From Lepisosteus oculatus (Eukaryota > Chordata > Actinopteri > Semionotiformes > Lepisosteidae): a stretch of DNA of 64,000 nucleotides. Below the pieces are notes generated by a model. That model saw nothing but the letters and a program-made list of their open reading frames with translations. It was not told where the DNA came from and ran no database searches. The stretch lies in the NCBI RefSeq assembly GCF_040954835.1, contig NC_090699.1:19663817-19727816 (forward strand), in the 5' to 3' direction. Below, one piece after another: positions 46,017 through 58,644 of the stretch (position 1 is its first letter; the number at the start of each line of letters is the position of its first letter). A program made the translations under genes and the position numbers.

Positions 46017-49000
46017 ATGTTTCTACATTTGGATTTGTATTATTACATTTTTATTTTGATGGCCCACATGAAGACATGTTGCAGTTGGTAAGAATGTTTT
46101 GTTTTCTCACCCTTCCGGGGATTTTGGATTCAGACATAATGGAAATGAAATGAACACACCCAAATGTTCAAATTGGCTTTAAACAGTACTGCGCATCAAA
46201 ATATCGAATTGATTTTAATACTTTATATAGAGGTTCCCTTCTTTAACTCCCCCTCCAATTGCGTTTGCACATAAAGGTTCATATATATAATATTTTCACC
46301 TGAAGGACATGCCACAGACGTGTTAAATGTAAGATACTTATTAATGCTGCGTTAAACGACTGTACAGTAAGTAGCCTGCTTCAGAAACAACTGGGTAGAA
46401 GAACGATGGATAAGAAAAACGAGTCACAATATTTCATTTTCCTGAAAGTCTTCTTCACGCCAGTAACTTCGCCTTTCACTTTGGTTGATTCGTTTTTTGA
46501 TTTATTTAATCATGAGAGGCCCACGCACAGATGATATTCTTTCTTAGTTGAATCAAACCCTGTTAGACTTTCAAAATAATTTTACTTACATCAACACCTC
46601 TCAGTTTAACGATTAAGGAGAAACTCGATTTGTGAGCGAGATTCGGAAACACGAACCATTCCTTTAAGCTGTGATTCGGATTGCTTTTAATCTTATTAAA
46701 TAATTTCCGTTTTTTGGACCCTCAGAAAGCTGTTATTTGGGTTTCATTGCTAAAACGAAAAGAGAAAAACATTTTTAAAACAGGGGATCAGTAAACGTAT
46801 TTATAATTGTGGAATGAAAAATAACCTTCAGTCCACCAGTAATAGAGTTACATAAATTTCTTATATATAATATAGAAAAATATATATACTTTTATATAAA
46901 GCTTATAAATACGAAATTTTACATTTCGATGAGAACATCTTAGGAGTCACATGCTGCTAAAATATAAAATGGTAACTTTTGGTTATCTGGTATTGTTTTG
47001 CTTTCACATCCCAGATGGTGCTACTAGAATAATTATATTAAAACAGTGTAGTCAACGAAGCTGTGAAATTCAAACCTATACCTTATACCTATTTAAATTA
47101 AATATAATGAGAGGCATCAAAAACGCAACAAGTGTTAGGACCGGCAGCGCTTGACTCGCTGTCTGGCTGATGACGGTTTAGCCTGGAGTTTATTTATGGG
47201 ATGCTCTTCCATTGAAGTACAAATCTAGGAGGAAATTTCCAAAGGTAATGGAAATCTGTAACTTCCGCGATTCTGATAGATGTATTCGATAGAGATTGTC
47301 ATCTTTGCTTAGCCTATTTTTTAAAAACACTGACTTTTTCAAATTGTTCAAAAAATCCCCGAAATCAGAAAATGTTAAAATGTAGTTATGCTACTTTCCT
47401 TGCAAAGAATATTTGCACGGCAAGTAGCACATAGTGGTTACATTTTGGAATTTTCTACTTTCATGCCCTCCACGAAATATGCCTTTTAACCTAAATTAAC
47501 TAATTAGTGAATATGTATTACATTGTGTTAGCTTTTATAAAGTTGACAAAATCTTATGTTCTTAAATTCCAGTGCTCCTATTAAATAACAGTGAGACCAC
47601 AGAACACCAACTACATAGAAGCAACATCAGACTTAGTGCTTTCCGTTTTTGTCTGTTTTATATTGGCTGTTGCACATACCACTACAAAAATCTGTTCATG
47701 CAAAAAATAAATACATTTCAAATAGATCAATTATTATTCCTTGAAACTCCAAATGCATTTCGATTTTAATATTTTTATTGAAAATTGTGTAGGTAAGAAT
47801 CCATTCATATCTTCACATTTTTTTTTGTCCTAATAATCTCACAGATAACAGAATTATCCAGAGTTTTTCAAGTGCAGATATACTGGGGTTACATTGACAA
47901 AAAAAAGAGTAAAGGTGAAATTGCACAGGACTGGTGAAGGGCAAATTTAGCTTCTGCAAAATAATCAGTTGTTCCTTGTCTTCCAGGTCAGTGAATAATT
48001 TTCTGATGACGGGCCCAAAGGTGAGCCATTATTCTTTTGATCTTTTGTTTTCTAATTAATCAAAAAACAGAAGATAGTTCACAGAGAATGGAAAACGTTA
48101 ATGTCTGCATATTCTATACTCTTTCTAAAGGGAACAGTAATGTTTAAGGTGGTCCATCTCGATTTTAAGACCTTAAGATATACTCCTATTCTGGGCTGTA
48201 CTGAAGAAGAGACTGATGGGATGGTTTGGCATTATTTTAATCCTGGTCTTTGTTCCAGATTGTTAAACGTAATGCCAAGTGACTTCTTCTTGGGAACTTA
48301 ACATACATCACTTGAAGAACCTACATCTACTTGGGATTAGTGATCGTTTTGAAGTGACGCCTTTAATTGCATGCTTGGTTAGAGCTCTCCCAGCAATGTA
48401 AAACAGTGAGGGCTTTACACATTTTCCAGTTGAAAAGCGAAATTTCTAGTGCCTAGGAAAATCTTTCTAATTGTACACATCCAAGATAGGAATGGACATG
48501 GTGGTTTTGGTGGGTGGTCATCATTAGCACGCGGATTCCTGTGAGAGGAGGAGCTGCTCTGTCTCGCTGGGGCTACTTGAGACTTATTAGCACGTATCGC
48601 TTGCTCTCTCATTGTCAAAGGCGAGGTTCAACCGGCAAGGGAGAGCCAAGTCAAAAAGCAACAGGTTTAATCAGTAACACAGCACCAGCTACTGCCTACA
48701 GCACCAGTTACTTAATAAAATTCAACTGGCAAAATTTAACCAAGCTCTCAATGGAGATACTGACGACTTACAGGCTTATCTTTTCTGTTCCTGAGTCATT
48801 CAACACAAAACACATGGTTATTTTAGGTGGCTCGCTCATTGTTTGCACTTACTGTTCACAGCTTTATTAGCCTTTCTTTTTCTCATGTACTTTTGTTTCC
48901 AAAATTAAATTTTGCTTACCCATCAGTACTGAATAATAGGGGCGTCAGGCTCAATCCCGGAGAGTCCAGTGCTTTCTGGGTTTTGTTCCACCCACATTCT

Positions 49001-52000
49001 GAGTTACATAGTTGTTATTAATGAGTGCTTAATTAGTTATATCATTGAAATACTTATAATTAGGCTCTGAGGTGATATATAGGTAACTGTCTTATTGAAT
49101 TAGGGTGTCTTACTGAATTAGGGTGGCACAGTGGCACCATGCAACACAGGGGTCCTCCTGAGATCAGTGCTATCTCTGTGGATGTCCTTCAAGTGTTTAT
49201 GTGGGCATCCTCCAGGTGCTCTGGTTTCTTCCCACAATCCAAAAACATATTGGTGGCTCAATTGAACTCTGGGAAAATTGGCCCTGGTGTTTGTGTATGC
49301 CAACATGTGTCTGGGTCTCTGTGTGCGCTGCGATGGACTGGCATCCCGTCCAGGATGTAGCCTGGCTTGTGCCTGTTGCTTGCCGGGTTAGGCTCTAGGT
49401 GCCCTGTGAGCCAGTGTTGGAATTCAGTTCAGTTTAGAGCAGAAGTCTCAAATTCTACTTAAGACATATATAGGATTTTTTAAGGTCTTTTATAGTTGAT
49501 TATACTAGAGCCTGTTAGAAAATAATGGATAGATGTACTGAAATAATGAAGCAAATGCCTTGTATAATCAACTATAAAAGGCCTTAAAAAATCCTATATA
49601 TGTCTTAATTAGAAAATAATTAGGTTCATTACTTAATTGAAACATAAAGGTTGCAAAAAAAAGATGCTAGGCCCTCCAGGAACTGAGTTTGAGACTTCTG
49701 CTCTAAACTGAACATAGCTAAACATAGCTAAAAGCCTGGAATTAATAATACAGTCAAAGGGTATTCAGAAAAAGATTATTTTATTTTTTTTAAATAAAAA
49801 GTTACTTATAATTTACAAATCCTGCAGTTAGGGGTAAAATGCTGGCCTCAGATACCTGAGAAATTATTTTGTAGAGGCACACCTAATATTCTACAACTGA
49901 AGAACTGAATTCACATGGATTTAAAGTGATTTCATTATTAAGGCTAATGTGAAATATCGGTTCCAACATCAAGGAAGCTTCTGGGAACGGGTCTTTGTCC
50001 GTGCATGTATCATTGACCTGGACTGGCCTCTTCCTCTTCGCGTTTTGTCTGTTCTCGCTGTTCAAGATGGGCTTAGTTCAAAGCTGAATCACTGCCACAC
50101 TGCCAGAGCAGGAAGGACTTTGTGATTCACAAAGTCTGGCATGCATGCTGGTCTTCTTGTGAAGAAACTTGATCAGGTCTGTGCCCTGTGACTCAGGTGT
50201 TGGAAGCACAGAGGCTGTGACTGTGGAAGTGGCTCGTTGTCTGATAGAAAGTGTGATTGACTCCACCTGCTGCTCCCTCTCAATCTCCCCTCAAGCACCT
50301 GCAACAACTGTGACCACCAATTCACTTCCTCCAACCGGCTTCGTTCAGTTTTTAGGATGTATGGATCACAGCAGAATCTCAAGGTTAACGTCTGTGTTTC
50401 TTTCGGCTTCCAGGCTTATCTGATCTACTCGAGCAGCGTGGCAGCCGGAGCTCAGAGTGGCATCGAGGAGTGCAAGTATCAGTTTGCCTGGGACCGCTGG
50501 AACTGTCCGGAGAGGGCCTTGCAGCTGTCCACACACAGTGGCCTCAGGAGTGGTAAGAGGAGAGAGGGCTGTGCTGGGAAAAAGACCACATGTGTTCAAA
50601 ACACCAAGGATAATTAGTTCAGGCTTACAAATGACATATCTTGCTGAGTTTTGCATGGTGAGCACCTAAACATCAACAGGCAACTCATTTATACGATTAC
50701 ATTGAGATTTTTGTTCAATCCAAATTTTTAAGTACAGTTTCTATTGACTTCTGCTTCTATTGAGACCTGGAAGGCTTCTTAGGCTACGATATAACTGTAC
50801 TAGAGCAACGCACCAGCCAGACACACATCAGCATTAAACTGCTCACATTCACAGTCTGCTGTGTTTGACAAGCACAACAAGCTGAAAGTGTATTTACAGC
50901 CTACACATGGTCCTTTTCAGAGTAGGTACTGTACACACATTTATCTTGTTCAGTTAAGATACTCTATTTCTGTTTAAGAAAAGAAAGGAAAGGACAGGTC
51001 GTCCTCAGACTGATTTTATTATTTTGAACTTTTATTCGTCCTGAAAGAATGAACCATTACTGGATGTTTTCTCAAATTAAGGGTATCTATTGCTTATGTG
51101 AGTATGCAGAGCACTGGAATAAACATTTGTTTGATTTCCTGTGCAAATGTCTGAAATTCTGACCAGGTAATACAATATAGAGACACAAAGAAGCACTATG
51201 CTTTGTATCTGTTGAATGTAGTGAGCCCAAAACCACTATGAATGATTTGGACATTCTGACCCTTGCTTGCTTGTATTCATGAGTATCCACATACTGTAAA
51301 GAATGAACTGATCTAACAGGAATAAGAGTCGGTAACTCATCCCTTTTCTTGTCTTGAAAAAAGATTTATGTAAAGGGGAAAATATGCCATTTTTTCACTT
51401 TATTACCATCACCCACGACTGTCAAATCAGTCAATAAAATGTAAGATAACCTTGAAGCCAGAAGCAGCTTAAGGTGGATATTCACTCTGTGAATGGTCAC
51501 GTTTGAAAAAGTAAAAGACTTTTTTAAGGTTAAACTATGAAAGTGCTCTATTGTCGGATTCTCTGTTAACTGCACTGCAGCTCATTGTCCTGGTCCGGCT
51601 TGCCCCTACTTACACATTGACTTTGCTCCCAGCCAACAGAGAAACAGCTTTTGTCCACGCAATCAGCTCTGCTGGAGTCATGTACACCTTGACCAGGAAC
51701 TGCAGTTTAGGAGACTTCGACAACTGTGGGTGTGACGACACGAGGAATGGCCAGCTTGGTGAGAGACACGCCTGTCCTGTCAATGATTAAGAACACCGTG
51801 CCACGATATTAATAAATCATCAGCTTAAAGCAAAAACTACAAATGTGACAAGGGGCATGTGAAGAGTCTTGAATCTTGGCAACCGATATCCTTGTAAACT
51901 TCTCAAAGGATGTGTTCGCTGAAATCTGTAGTGTAGGCAAGTCCTGACAGCCGACAACTTGGGGAAGACAGACACTGACACGTGTGCTTTTCAAGTGAAA

Positions 52001-54438
52001 TGAGCATAAGTATAGATGGAATGAATAAGAGATAGCGATGTAAAGGCCACACATAAAAGGTTGCAGCAGTACAGCACAGATCAGCGTAGTAAAAAGCACA
52101 GTGACATGGTGAAATCGTCCATGGAAGGTTAGGACATACTATTATGTACATCGTGGGGAACAACGACCAGGTACTGTAAGTGCAAAGCACAGGCATAGTA
52201 AAACCATAGGAAAACTGGACATTTACCATGCGTGAAACATGGTGAATTTCTGTACGGGCAATACAAAAACACCAAGTGTTTTAAAACGTGTAACAGTTCC
52301 AGTGCTGTCGTGTGACCCGGTGATCGGGCCTTTTCCTGGAAAGAAGGTGTGTTTTTTCCTGTCCTCTGCAGGGGGCCAGGGATGGCTGTGGGGGGGATGC
52401 AGTGACAACGTTGGCTTTGGGGAGGCTATCTCAAAGCAGTTTGTCGATGCCCTGGAAACGGGACAAGACGCCAGGGCTGCCATGAACCTGCACAACAATG
52501 AAGCCGGGCGCAAGGTAGATTCCAGTTTCTTGGCCGCAAAAGAGGTGGTTGTCCAACAGCATGGGGGGGGGGAGACCGCAGATAGGCAGGTCTTCTGGGT
52601 GTGTGCTACAGCAATTTCCCTTGCCCGGAGAAGCCCTTCAAACGTTCCAAGGAACTGAACTGTGCACATTCTGTTGCAATGTCATTAAGATTTCAAAATA
52701 AGAGATAAAAATTCACAAGGCCACCTACACATCATTGAAGAGAAAGTTCCTTTTATTGTTTTCTTCCCTCAACAAACACTATGTACCACCCAAGAATCCT
52801 ATTCAGACTCTTATTAGTAAGGTGCCACTCTTACCCACAACACTGTGTGCGCTGTACCAGAAGGGCCTATTACTAGTATTGAATGTCTTTTATGACAAGA
52901 TTTCAACTCAAGATTCTTGGGCCCAGTGGTGCAAGTCTTAATTAGGAGACCCAGGGAGCCATACATTAGAAAGCTTCTTTATTATCTGGGGTTTAAATAA
53001 GTGTTTATTTTCACTCTTGCAATAAGGATCTTACATTTTATATTGGTCTTTGTGACACTTAAGAAAGCCATGGTGATCACTGCCATGGTACTTAAGTGCT
53101 CTTTGTTTTTACTGCCAGTGCTCTCCCCTCCAGTCCTGTATGATTCCCATGGCACCTGGGGCATCATTGGAGGAGAAAATGTACCAAAGAAACCCTTTTT
53201 AACTTCCTCCTCAAAAGAGCTTCTATTTAGTCTTCTCATAGCAGAAACATATTGACAATGGCCATGCTAAATAAATTCTCCTTTTTTCACAAGCAGAACA
53301 ATCTTTCTCAATGTGAAATTCAGATCCCCTCCACCCGACCCCCCCCCAACTCTTCTCCTTAGAAAGCACTGTGACAAAAAGAGAACGTCTCCTTTTCAAG
53401 AGACCAGCTGTTTGTTTCGGCTGAAGTCAAGAAATATCCAGGAAGTGTAAAGAGTGAGACGGACCTCAGACTGAACCCTGACTCTGCTCTGCTTTCTTTT
53501 ATTTCATTCACTTCTCTTTTTTTTTTTTAAAAAAGCACAGAACAATTCCCCACCTGACTGAAGAATGTGCAAATTCAAGAACCAGTGTTGCCATCATGAA
53601 ATAACAGGCTGAAAAGCTTTGCTTCCCAGGGACAGTTTCTTTCAAGTTCACAATTAAACACAAGCACCACATCTATTAATTCCCTATCCTGGATTTCCAC
53701 TTCTAGATTCACGAAAAATGGGTGACAGAAAAAGCACCTCTGGGGCTCAGCTGTCGTTAAATAGCATGTTTTTCTATGGGCGACAGTGGGGTCTATGCTG
53801 TCCGTGATTGTGGCTGAGGCTGTGTTAATCAGAGACGTCCCCCCCACCTCCATCCCATCCCGTTCCTCCTGCAGGCGGTGAAAGGGACGATGAAGAGGAC
53901 CTGCAAATGTCATGGCGTCTCCGGGAGCTGTACCACCCAGACCTGCTGGCTGCAGCTGCCGGAGTTCAGAGAGGTGGGCAACTACCTGAAGGAGAAATAC
54001 CACAAGGGCCTGAAAGTGGACCTCCTCAAGGGGGCGGGGAACAGCGCCGCCAGCCGGGGGGCCATCGCCGAGACCTTCAGCTCCATCTCCAAGAAGGAGC
54101 TGGTCCACCTGGAGGACTCCCCCGACTACTGCCTGGAGAACCGGACGCTGGGCCTGCCGGGCACGGAGGGCCGGGAGTGTCTCCGCAAGGGCAAGGGCCT
54201 GAGCAAGTGGGAGAAGCGCAGCTGCAAGCGGCTGTGCGGCCAGTGCGGGCTGGCCGTGGAGGAGCGGGAGGCCGAGACGGTGTCCAGCTGCAACTGCAAG
54301 TTCCACTGGTGCTGCGCGGTGCGGTGCGAGCAGTGCCGCAAGACCGTCACCAAGTACTTCTGCGTCAAGAGGGAGAGGAGGGGTCGCAACGAGAGCGCCG
54401 GCCGGAGGAAGGGTGCGAGGCCCGGGAAGAAGCACTAG
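46017..54438 (+). CDS. wnt8b: Wnt8b secreted signalling protein, complete
   Basis: Six coding exons join in frame to 358 residues (human WNT8B has about 351): 46017-46087, 47987-48020, 50414-50552, 51633-51758, 52372-52514 and 53875-54438. Borders are GT/AG with consistent phases. The protein is a secreted ligand for Frizzled/LRP receptors; WNT8B acts in forebrain patterning. The N-terminus [15 protein letters not shown] is a signal peptide. [13 protein letters not shown] spans the 34-bp second exon. Landmarks include [29 protein letters not shown] with an N-glycosylation site, and [20 protein letters not shown] follows, whose Ser187 is the Porcupine acylation site, and the C-terminal finger includes [11 protein letters not shown] and TKYFC. 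Wnt8b rather than Wnt8a is supported by the sequence and by the sec31b neighbour. The last exon is much more GC-rich than the others. The start is the first Met of the signal peptide frame. Confidence 0.97.
49100..49415 (+). repeat. Dispersed fish repeat in wnt8b intron 2 (same family as 15.5 kb)
   Basis: The words agggtggcacagtggc, gtgctctggtttcttccc, gcgatggactggcatcc, ccgtccaggatgtagcc and gccgggttaggctct mark a common fish interspersed repeat with a degenerate tRNA-like head. A hAT-type end (caggctcaatcccggagagtcc) lies just upstream at about 48948-48970. Confidence 0.65.
49427..49713. mobile_element. Foldback (long inverted repeat) element in wnt8b intron 2
   Basis: The outer arms of 26 bp (49427-49452 and 49688-49713) are perfect inverted repeats ending in a gttcagtttagag-type sequence. 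A second inverted pair of 44 bp (49460-49503 and 49562-49605) has a single mismatch. The arms enclose a 58-bp centre. No coding sequence is present. The CAGAAG start inside the outer arm suggests a hAT-related MITE. Confidence 0.75.
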
Positions 54439-55780
54439 GCCCCGGCCGCTGCGGCGCTCCTACGGCGACGCCCAGGGGGGGGGAACCACGGCGACGACCC
54501 GCGGGGGGCTGCAGGGGGGCAGCGCTGCCCGCTGTGCCCCCGGGCCTCTGGCTGAAGGCAGCAGCAGGGCGGCTGTGTGACGGCAGTGTGGGGCAAAGGT
54601 GGGGAAGGAGGCTCCCTACTCCCCCGTTTGTGTGGCGTCCGGGACTCAGGGAGGTCACGCAAACGACAGCGGTGTAGAAATAAAGGCCCCATGTGTACAT
54701 TTTTGTTTTTGCGAATGTAATTGCTCTGCGAAACTGATGGAAGTCAACTAAGTTACAAAAGTGGGTAAAGCCGATATTAAATGCATTTTTTGCATGCGTT
54801 ACACAGAACTGGCTTTGCTTTGCTTAGCGATCTACGGTCTGTCAGCTTCCTTTCTGTTAGTAGTGAGAAAAGTAGTGAGGAGTATCGGACTGTCTGATAA
54901 TTATGCTAAGACGTCTAGGAAGCAGGTACTCTAACAAGGACCTGAATGCACTGTGTAGAGTAGTAACTAGCAGTAGACAAGCTCAATTCTGAAAGCCAGC
55001 AGGAGGCCAAGAAAGGAAACCTTAGAGTGAACACTAACATCTGTTGTTTTTTAACTGTTTGTGTTTCCCTTAAAGCGCACATACATATATATATGCATAC
55101 AGAATTCCCATTATAACTGCCCATCTCAAGTAGTTATCAGAACGCAGCCTCTTTCTTATTCTGAACATCACCTTATCATTTAGCTTCATGTTACTTGATG
55201 TATCTTCCGCCACAAGTTAAATCTCTTTCACGTGTCTGCTGCTCAGCTATAAATTCAGATGTACAGTAACCTGAAAATAATGCATTTTCTTAACCATCAG
55301 ACATGTTATGCAAACATGGATATGCTGTAAAGAATCAAAAAGCTTCCTGGTTTTACACACTTCAACCTTTCAACAAAGAGGAGAGCAGGTCTGCAGATGC
55401 AAGCTAGCGTATCACTCTGACACCTACAGTAGAAAGGGGTTTAGGAGCAGTTTAACAAGATTTCACAATGACAAGTTGCAAACAGTGCACCCTCCTCTTT
55501 CCCATCAGAGTATTTAATTGTACATAAATTTAAGCACTTTGTACATTGTTAATTTATTGCAGTTATTCTGAAGTTTGTTTGTTTTATTTTTGTATTTTTT
55601 TTTGTAGTTGAACTTTTTCATTTGCTTGTAAGGGACACATATAATGGAATATCACCTCTTAAATGTCTGTTTCTTAGTAGCACGTTGTATTTCCAGATGC
55701 GTATACTTTACCTGTAACAATTAGAGGTCTATAAGACTAAAAGGTTGCCTGTTCTTCAATAAACAATTGTAAGGGATTGA
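54439..55780 (+). other. wnt8b: wnt8b 3' untranslated region
   Basis: Two canonical AATAAA hexamers lie downstream of the stop, at 54679-54684 and 55758-55763. Short and long mRNA ends about 1.1 kb apart are therefore possible. Positions 54439-54660 are GC-rich and the rest AT-rich. The 256-codon frame that runs through exon 6 into this region is an overlapping shadow. Confidence 0.55.
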
Positions 55781-58640
55781 ATGTAATCTGGATGTGCATT
55801 TGTGTGGCGAGACAGACAGACAGGCACTACAGCCAGTTAGAGGGGAGGTGAAGATCCTGACTTGTGTTCCATATCGCAACATGTTCCATCCTTAAAAAGT
55901 ATAGTCCAGAATAACATTTTTTTGTTGTTGTTTTAGGTTGGAAACTCTACAGAATATTTACAATTGCCAATATTGTGGAACCCAGTTAGTACATAATATA
56001 ATTAAAGGATCAAGAAGAGGATAATGCCACATAGAAAAGTATAGAGAGAGTAAAAACCTGTGGAGGTGCCTCAATACTAAGGCCTTGTGCATTTCACTCA
56101 CACAGATCCCTGCTCATCTGTGATGATACATTATAGTAGCACAAGAATGAAGACATAACACTCCTTCCATTCTCTAAAGTCCAAATCCTCTAGTTACAAC
56201 AAAATTGTTTTGTGTTCTGTAGGAACATTCTGAGTTATGTGCCTTTTCACCTATAGTTTGCAGGAACTATATTTTCACCTATAGTTAGCAAGAACAGGGT
56301 GTATCTTTACTATCAACAATTATTTCTTCTGGTAGAACATTTACATTTCGACAAAATACTTAATTGGGAATGAGTCTAAAATTTGTCAGTTTATGCAAAA
56401 TGCTTCAATAAAGGCATATAAAATAAAGAATAAGGACTCAAAACTTAACTCATAAAATCTGATGAATTACTGAAGAACTTACTTGGCAAACTTCAATGCA
56501 CCAGAATTTGTACAATGAAAGTGCAAACATTTTTTTCCAAACTCTTACATTCTCACCAAAACTAATCTAAAACCTCATTTCAGTACTTATGGACAAATCA
56601 GTTCCTTAATAGTAACTGTGATCTCACAGGATAGCTGCAGTTTTATAATCAGGGTGAAAAGACTAACATTTTTATACCTATCCACCTTAAGTTACTACTG
56701 TTTAATATGAAAGTAAAACAACCATCTTATATCCTATCCAAGGATATTTTTATTTATAGAATTTCTTTTTTGCTTTATGTAAAGAATTTAAATTTCAGGT
56801 AGTGGTCACTTTGGTATCAGATAACCCCGGGGCAAAGCAACAAGAAGAAGAAAAAAAAAAAGCTTTAATAATGATCTTCCTTCCTTAGTGCCTTTCTCAA
56901 TTTCGCCTATACAAATTCCTTCTCTTTGTCCCGTCGTGGTAATCCTCAAAGAAGCCCTGACGCTTTGCTGATTGGAAGTTTCTTTACTGTTTAATACTGG
57001 TTTAATTAACTTTGTCGGGATAGAGAAGGGATCTGAAGGAAAACTTTAAACAAGTTACCCTTGAATCCTCCTGCCTCTTCATTTTGTATGCTAATCTCCT
57101 TTTTCACGCCACCGTCTAAAAAAAAAAAATGTTGGGAAAACTTCTTCTTGCCTGCCTTGGGCTTCCTGTGGATTTCTTATTCCTGGCCCACCTAACTGGC
57201 TCTTGTCACTCCTCCAGGGCCTTCCTTTGCTCGATTTAACAATGAATGGCGAGCTAATCAGCCTCTCCGAAACCCACAGCCACCGAACAAGCTAATCCTC
57301 TCTCCTCTTCTTTCAATGGGCCGTCGCCTTCAAAAGGACTTTGGGAAAAGACTTTGCACGGATTCACACTGTTTTGTGAATAGAAGTTAGTTCAAGTATT
57401 GTACCCAAACAAGTGGGTTTTATAAACAAATACTTGCCAACAACCGCCCCACCTGCAAAAGCGCCAACCCCACAGCAACACACCGAGACAAAACCCGGGC
57501 CCTTCAAACGTGATGTGATCTGAAAAGGAGATTAAAGTTCCATTGACTGAGGGCAGTGCATTTCAGCAAAGGCCTTGTGAAGTGACAAGGAAGTACCTTA
57601 TTGACATCTTACTTAAAAAAATACATTCAAAATCAAAACTTCCCTTCACAACAGCTCTTAACGACCGGGGCGAGGAATGTTTTTTTCCCTCCAAACTTGA
57701 AGTTGACCCTTGATGGCTCAGTGGGGGGGGGGTTGGTGCTTTTTCCAGGTGGGCTCAAAAGAACAAATGACATCAGAGCAAAAGTCTGGAATGTCAGCTA
57801 AAACTGCAGGTTCTGACCTGAAACGTTCAGTAGAACCTGACCTAAAAGAGCTCAAAACTGAAGAAGGAACCCGTGCTTAAGTACTAACGATCACTGTCGC
57901 ATCTGTACCAGAACCCTTACGGCTGGGTCTCTTCTCAACACTAAAAAACTTCACGCCCGCTCATTTCAACACATTACGTACAAGGTGAACAATTAAATAA
58001 AAAAAATAACATTTTTATTTTCATTTGCTCTAGCACCCCACTACAAAGACATTTGAATGCAACAATCTTCACGCATGCTTTCAAATACTGTTTCTTGTTA
58101 GAGGATTCATAGGCTCCTGAATTATAATTATTAGTTTTGAAAAGAGCTCTTTCCAAGAAGTGGTTCACCACCAGCTCTGCTAGTGACAGTGAAAAGAACC
58201 CCTAGTTGTACATCACACAGACTGGGAAAAAAAATAATAATACGCCCTTATTTACGCCCTGTGAATGCTGACATTCATAATGTTGACATTACAGGGGACT
58301 TGTCCCTGTCTAGTAAATGCGAACCTTATAATCAATTCATTAACACTCACTTTGTAATTGACCATATTTTGCAGTAAACACATCCAAACCTGCCCTTTGG
58401 GGAAAAAAACCCCTAACGTAGATGACTGCAGTGAATATTTTCCTTTGTATATGAAAGCATTTTTTTTTTTTTGTCATGAACAGCACTTAAGAGGCTCAAG
58501 TGAGAGATCAGTTCCTCAGAATGACAGCCTGGGTTCAGTTCAGAGATACAAAAAAAATCCCCGAACAACCTAGACTTAACCTCATACCACCTAAAAGCAG
58601 CAAAGTCAAAAACGACTCGTTCACATAGCAGTCTGAGACA
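55781..58640. other. Intergenic between the 3' ends of wnt8b and sec31b
   Basis: The tail-to-tail genes are about 2.9 kb apart between polyadenylation signals. No gene or named repeat was recognised. At about 56880-57380 the sequence is less AT-biased. It contains an octamer-like atgctaat at 57088-57095, an aacaatga SOX-type word near 57240, and ctttg words, and could be a conserved element. That is a guess from composition. Confidence 0.35.
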
Positions 58641-58644
58641 ATGC

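Noticed and set aside
53575-54435. 286-codon antisense and 256-codon overlapping frames at wnt8b exon 6
   Set aside because: Low-complexity Ala/Pro/Gly/Arg frames created by the GC-rich Wnt exon; the Wnt frame has all family motifs.
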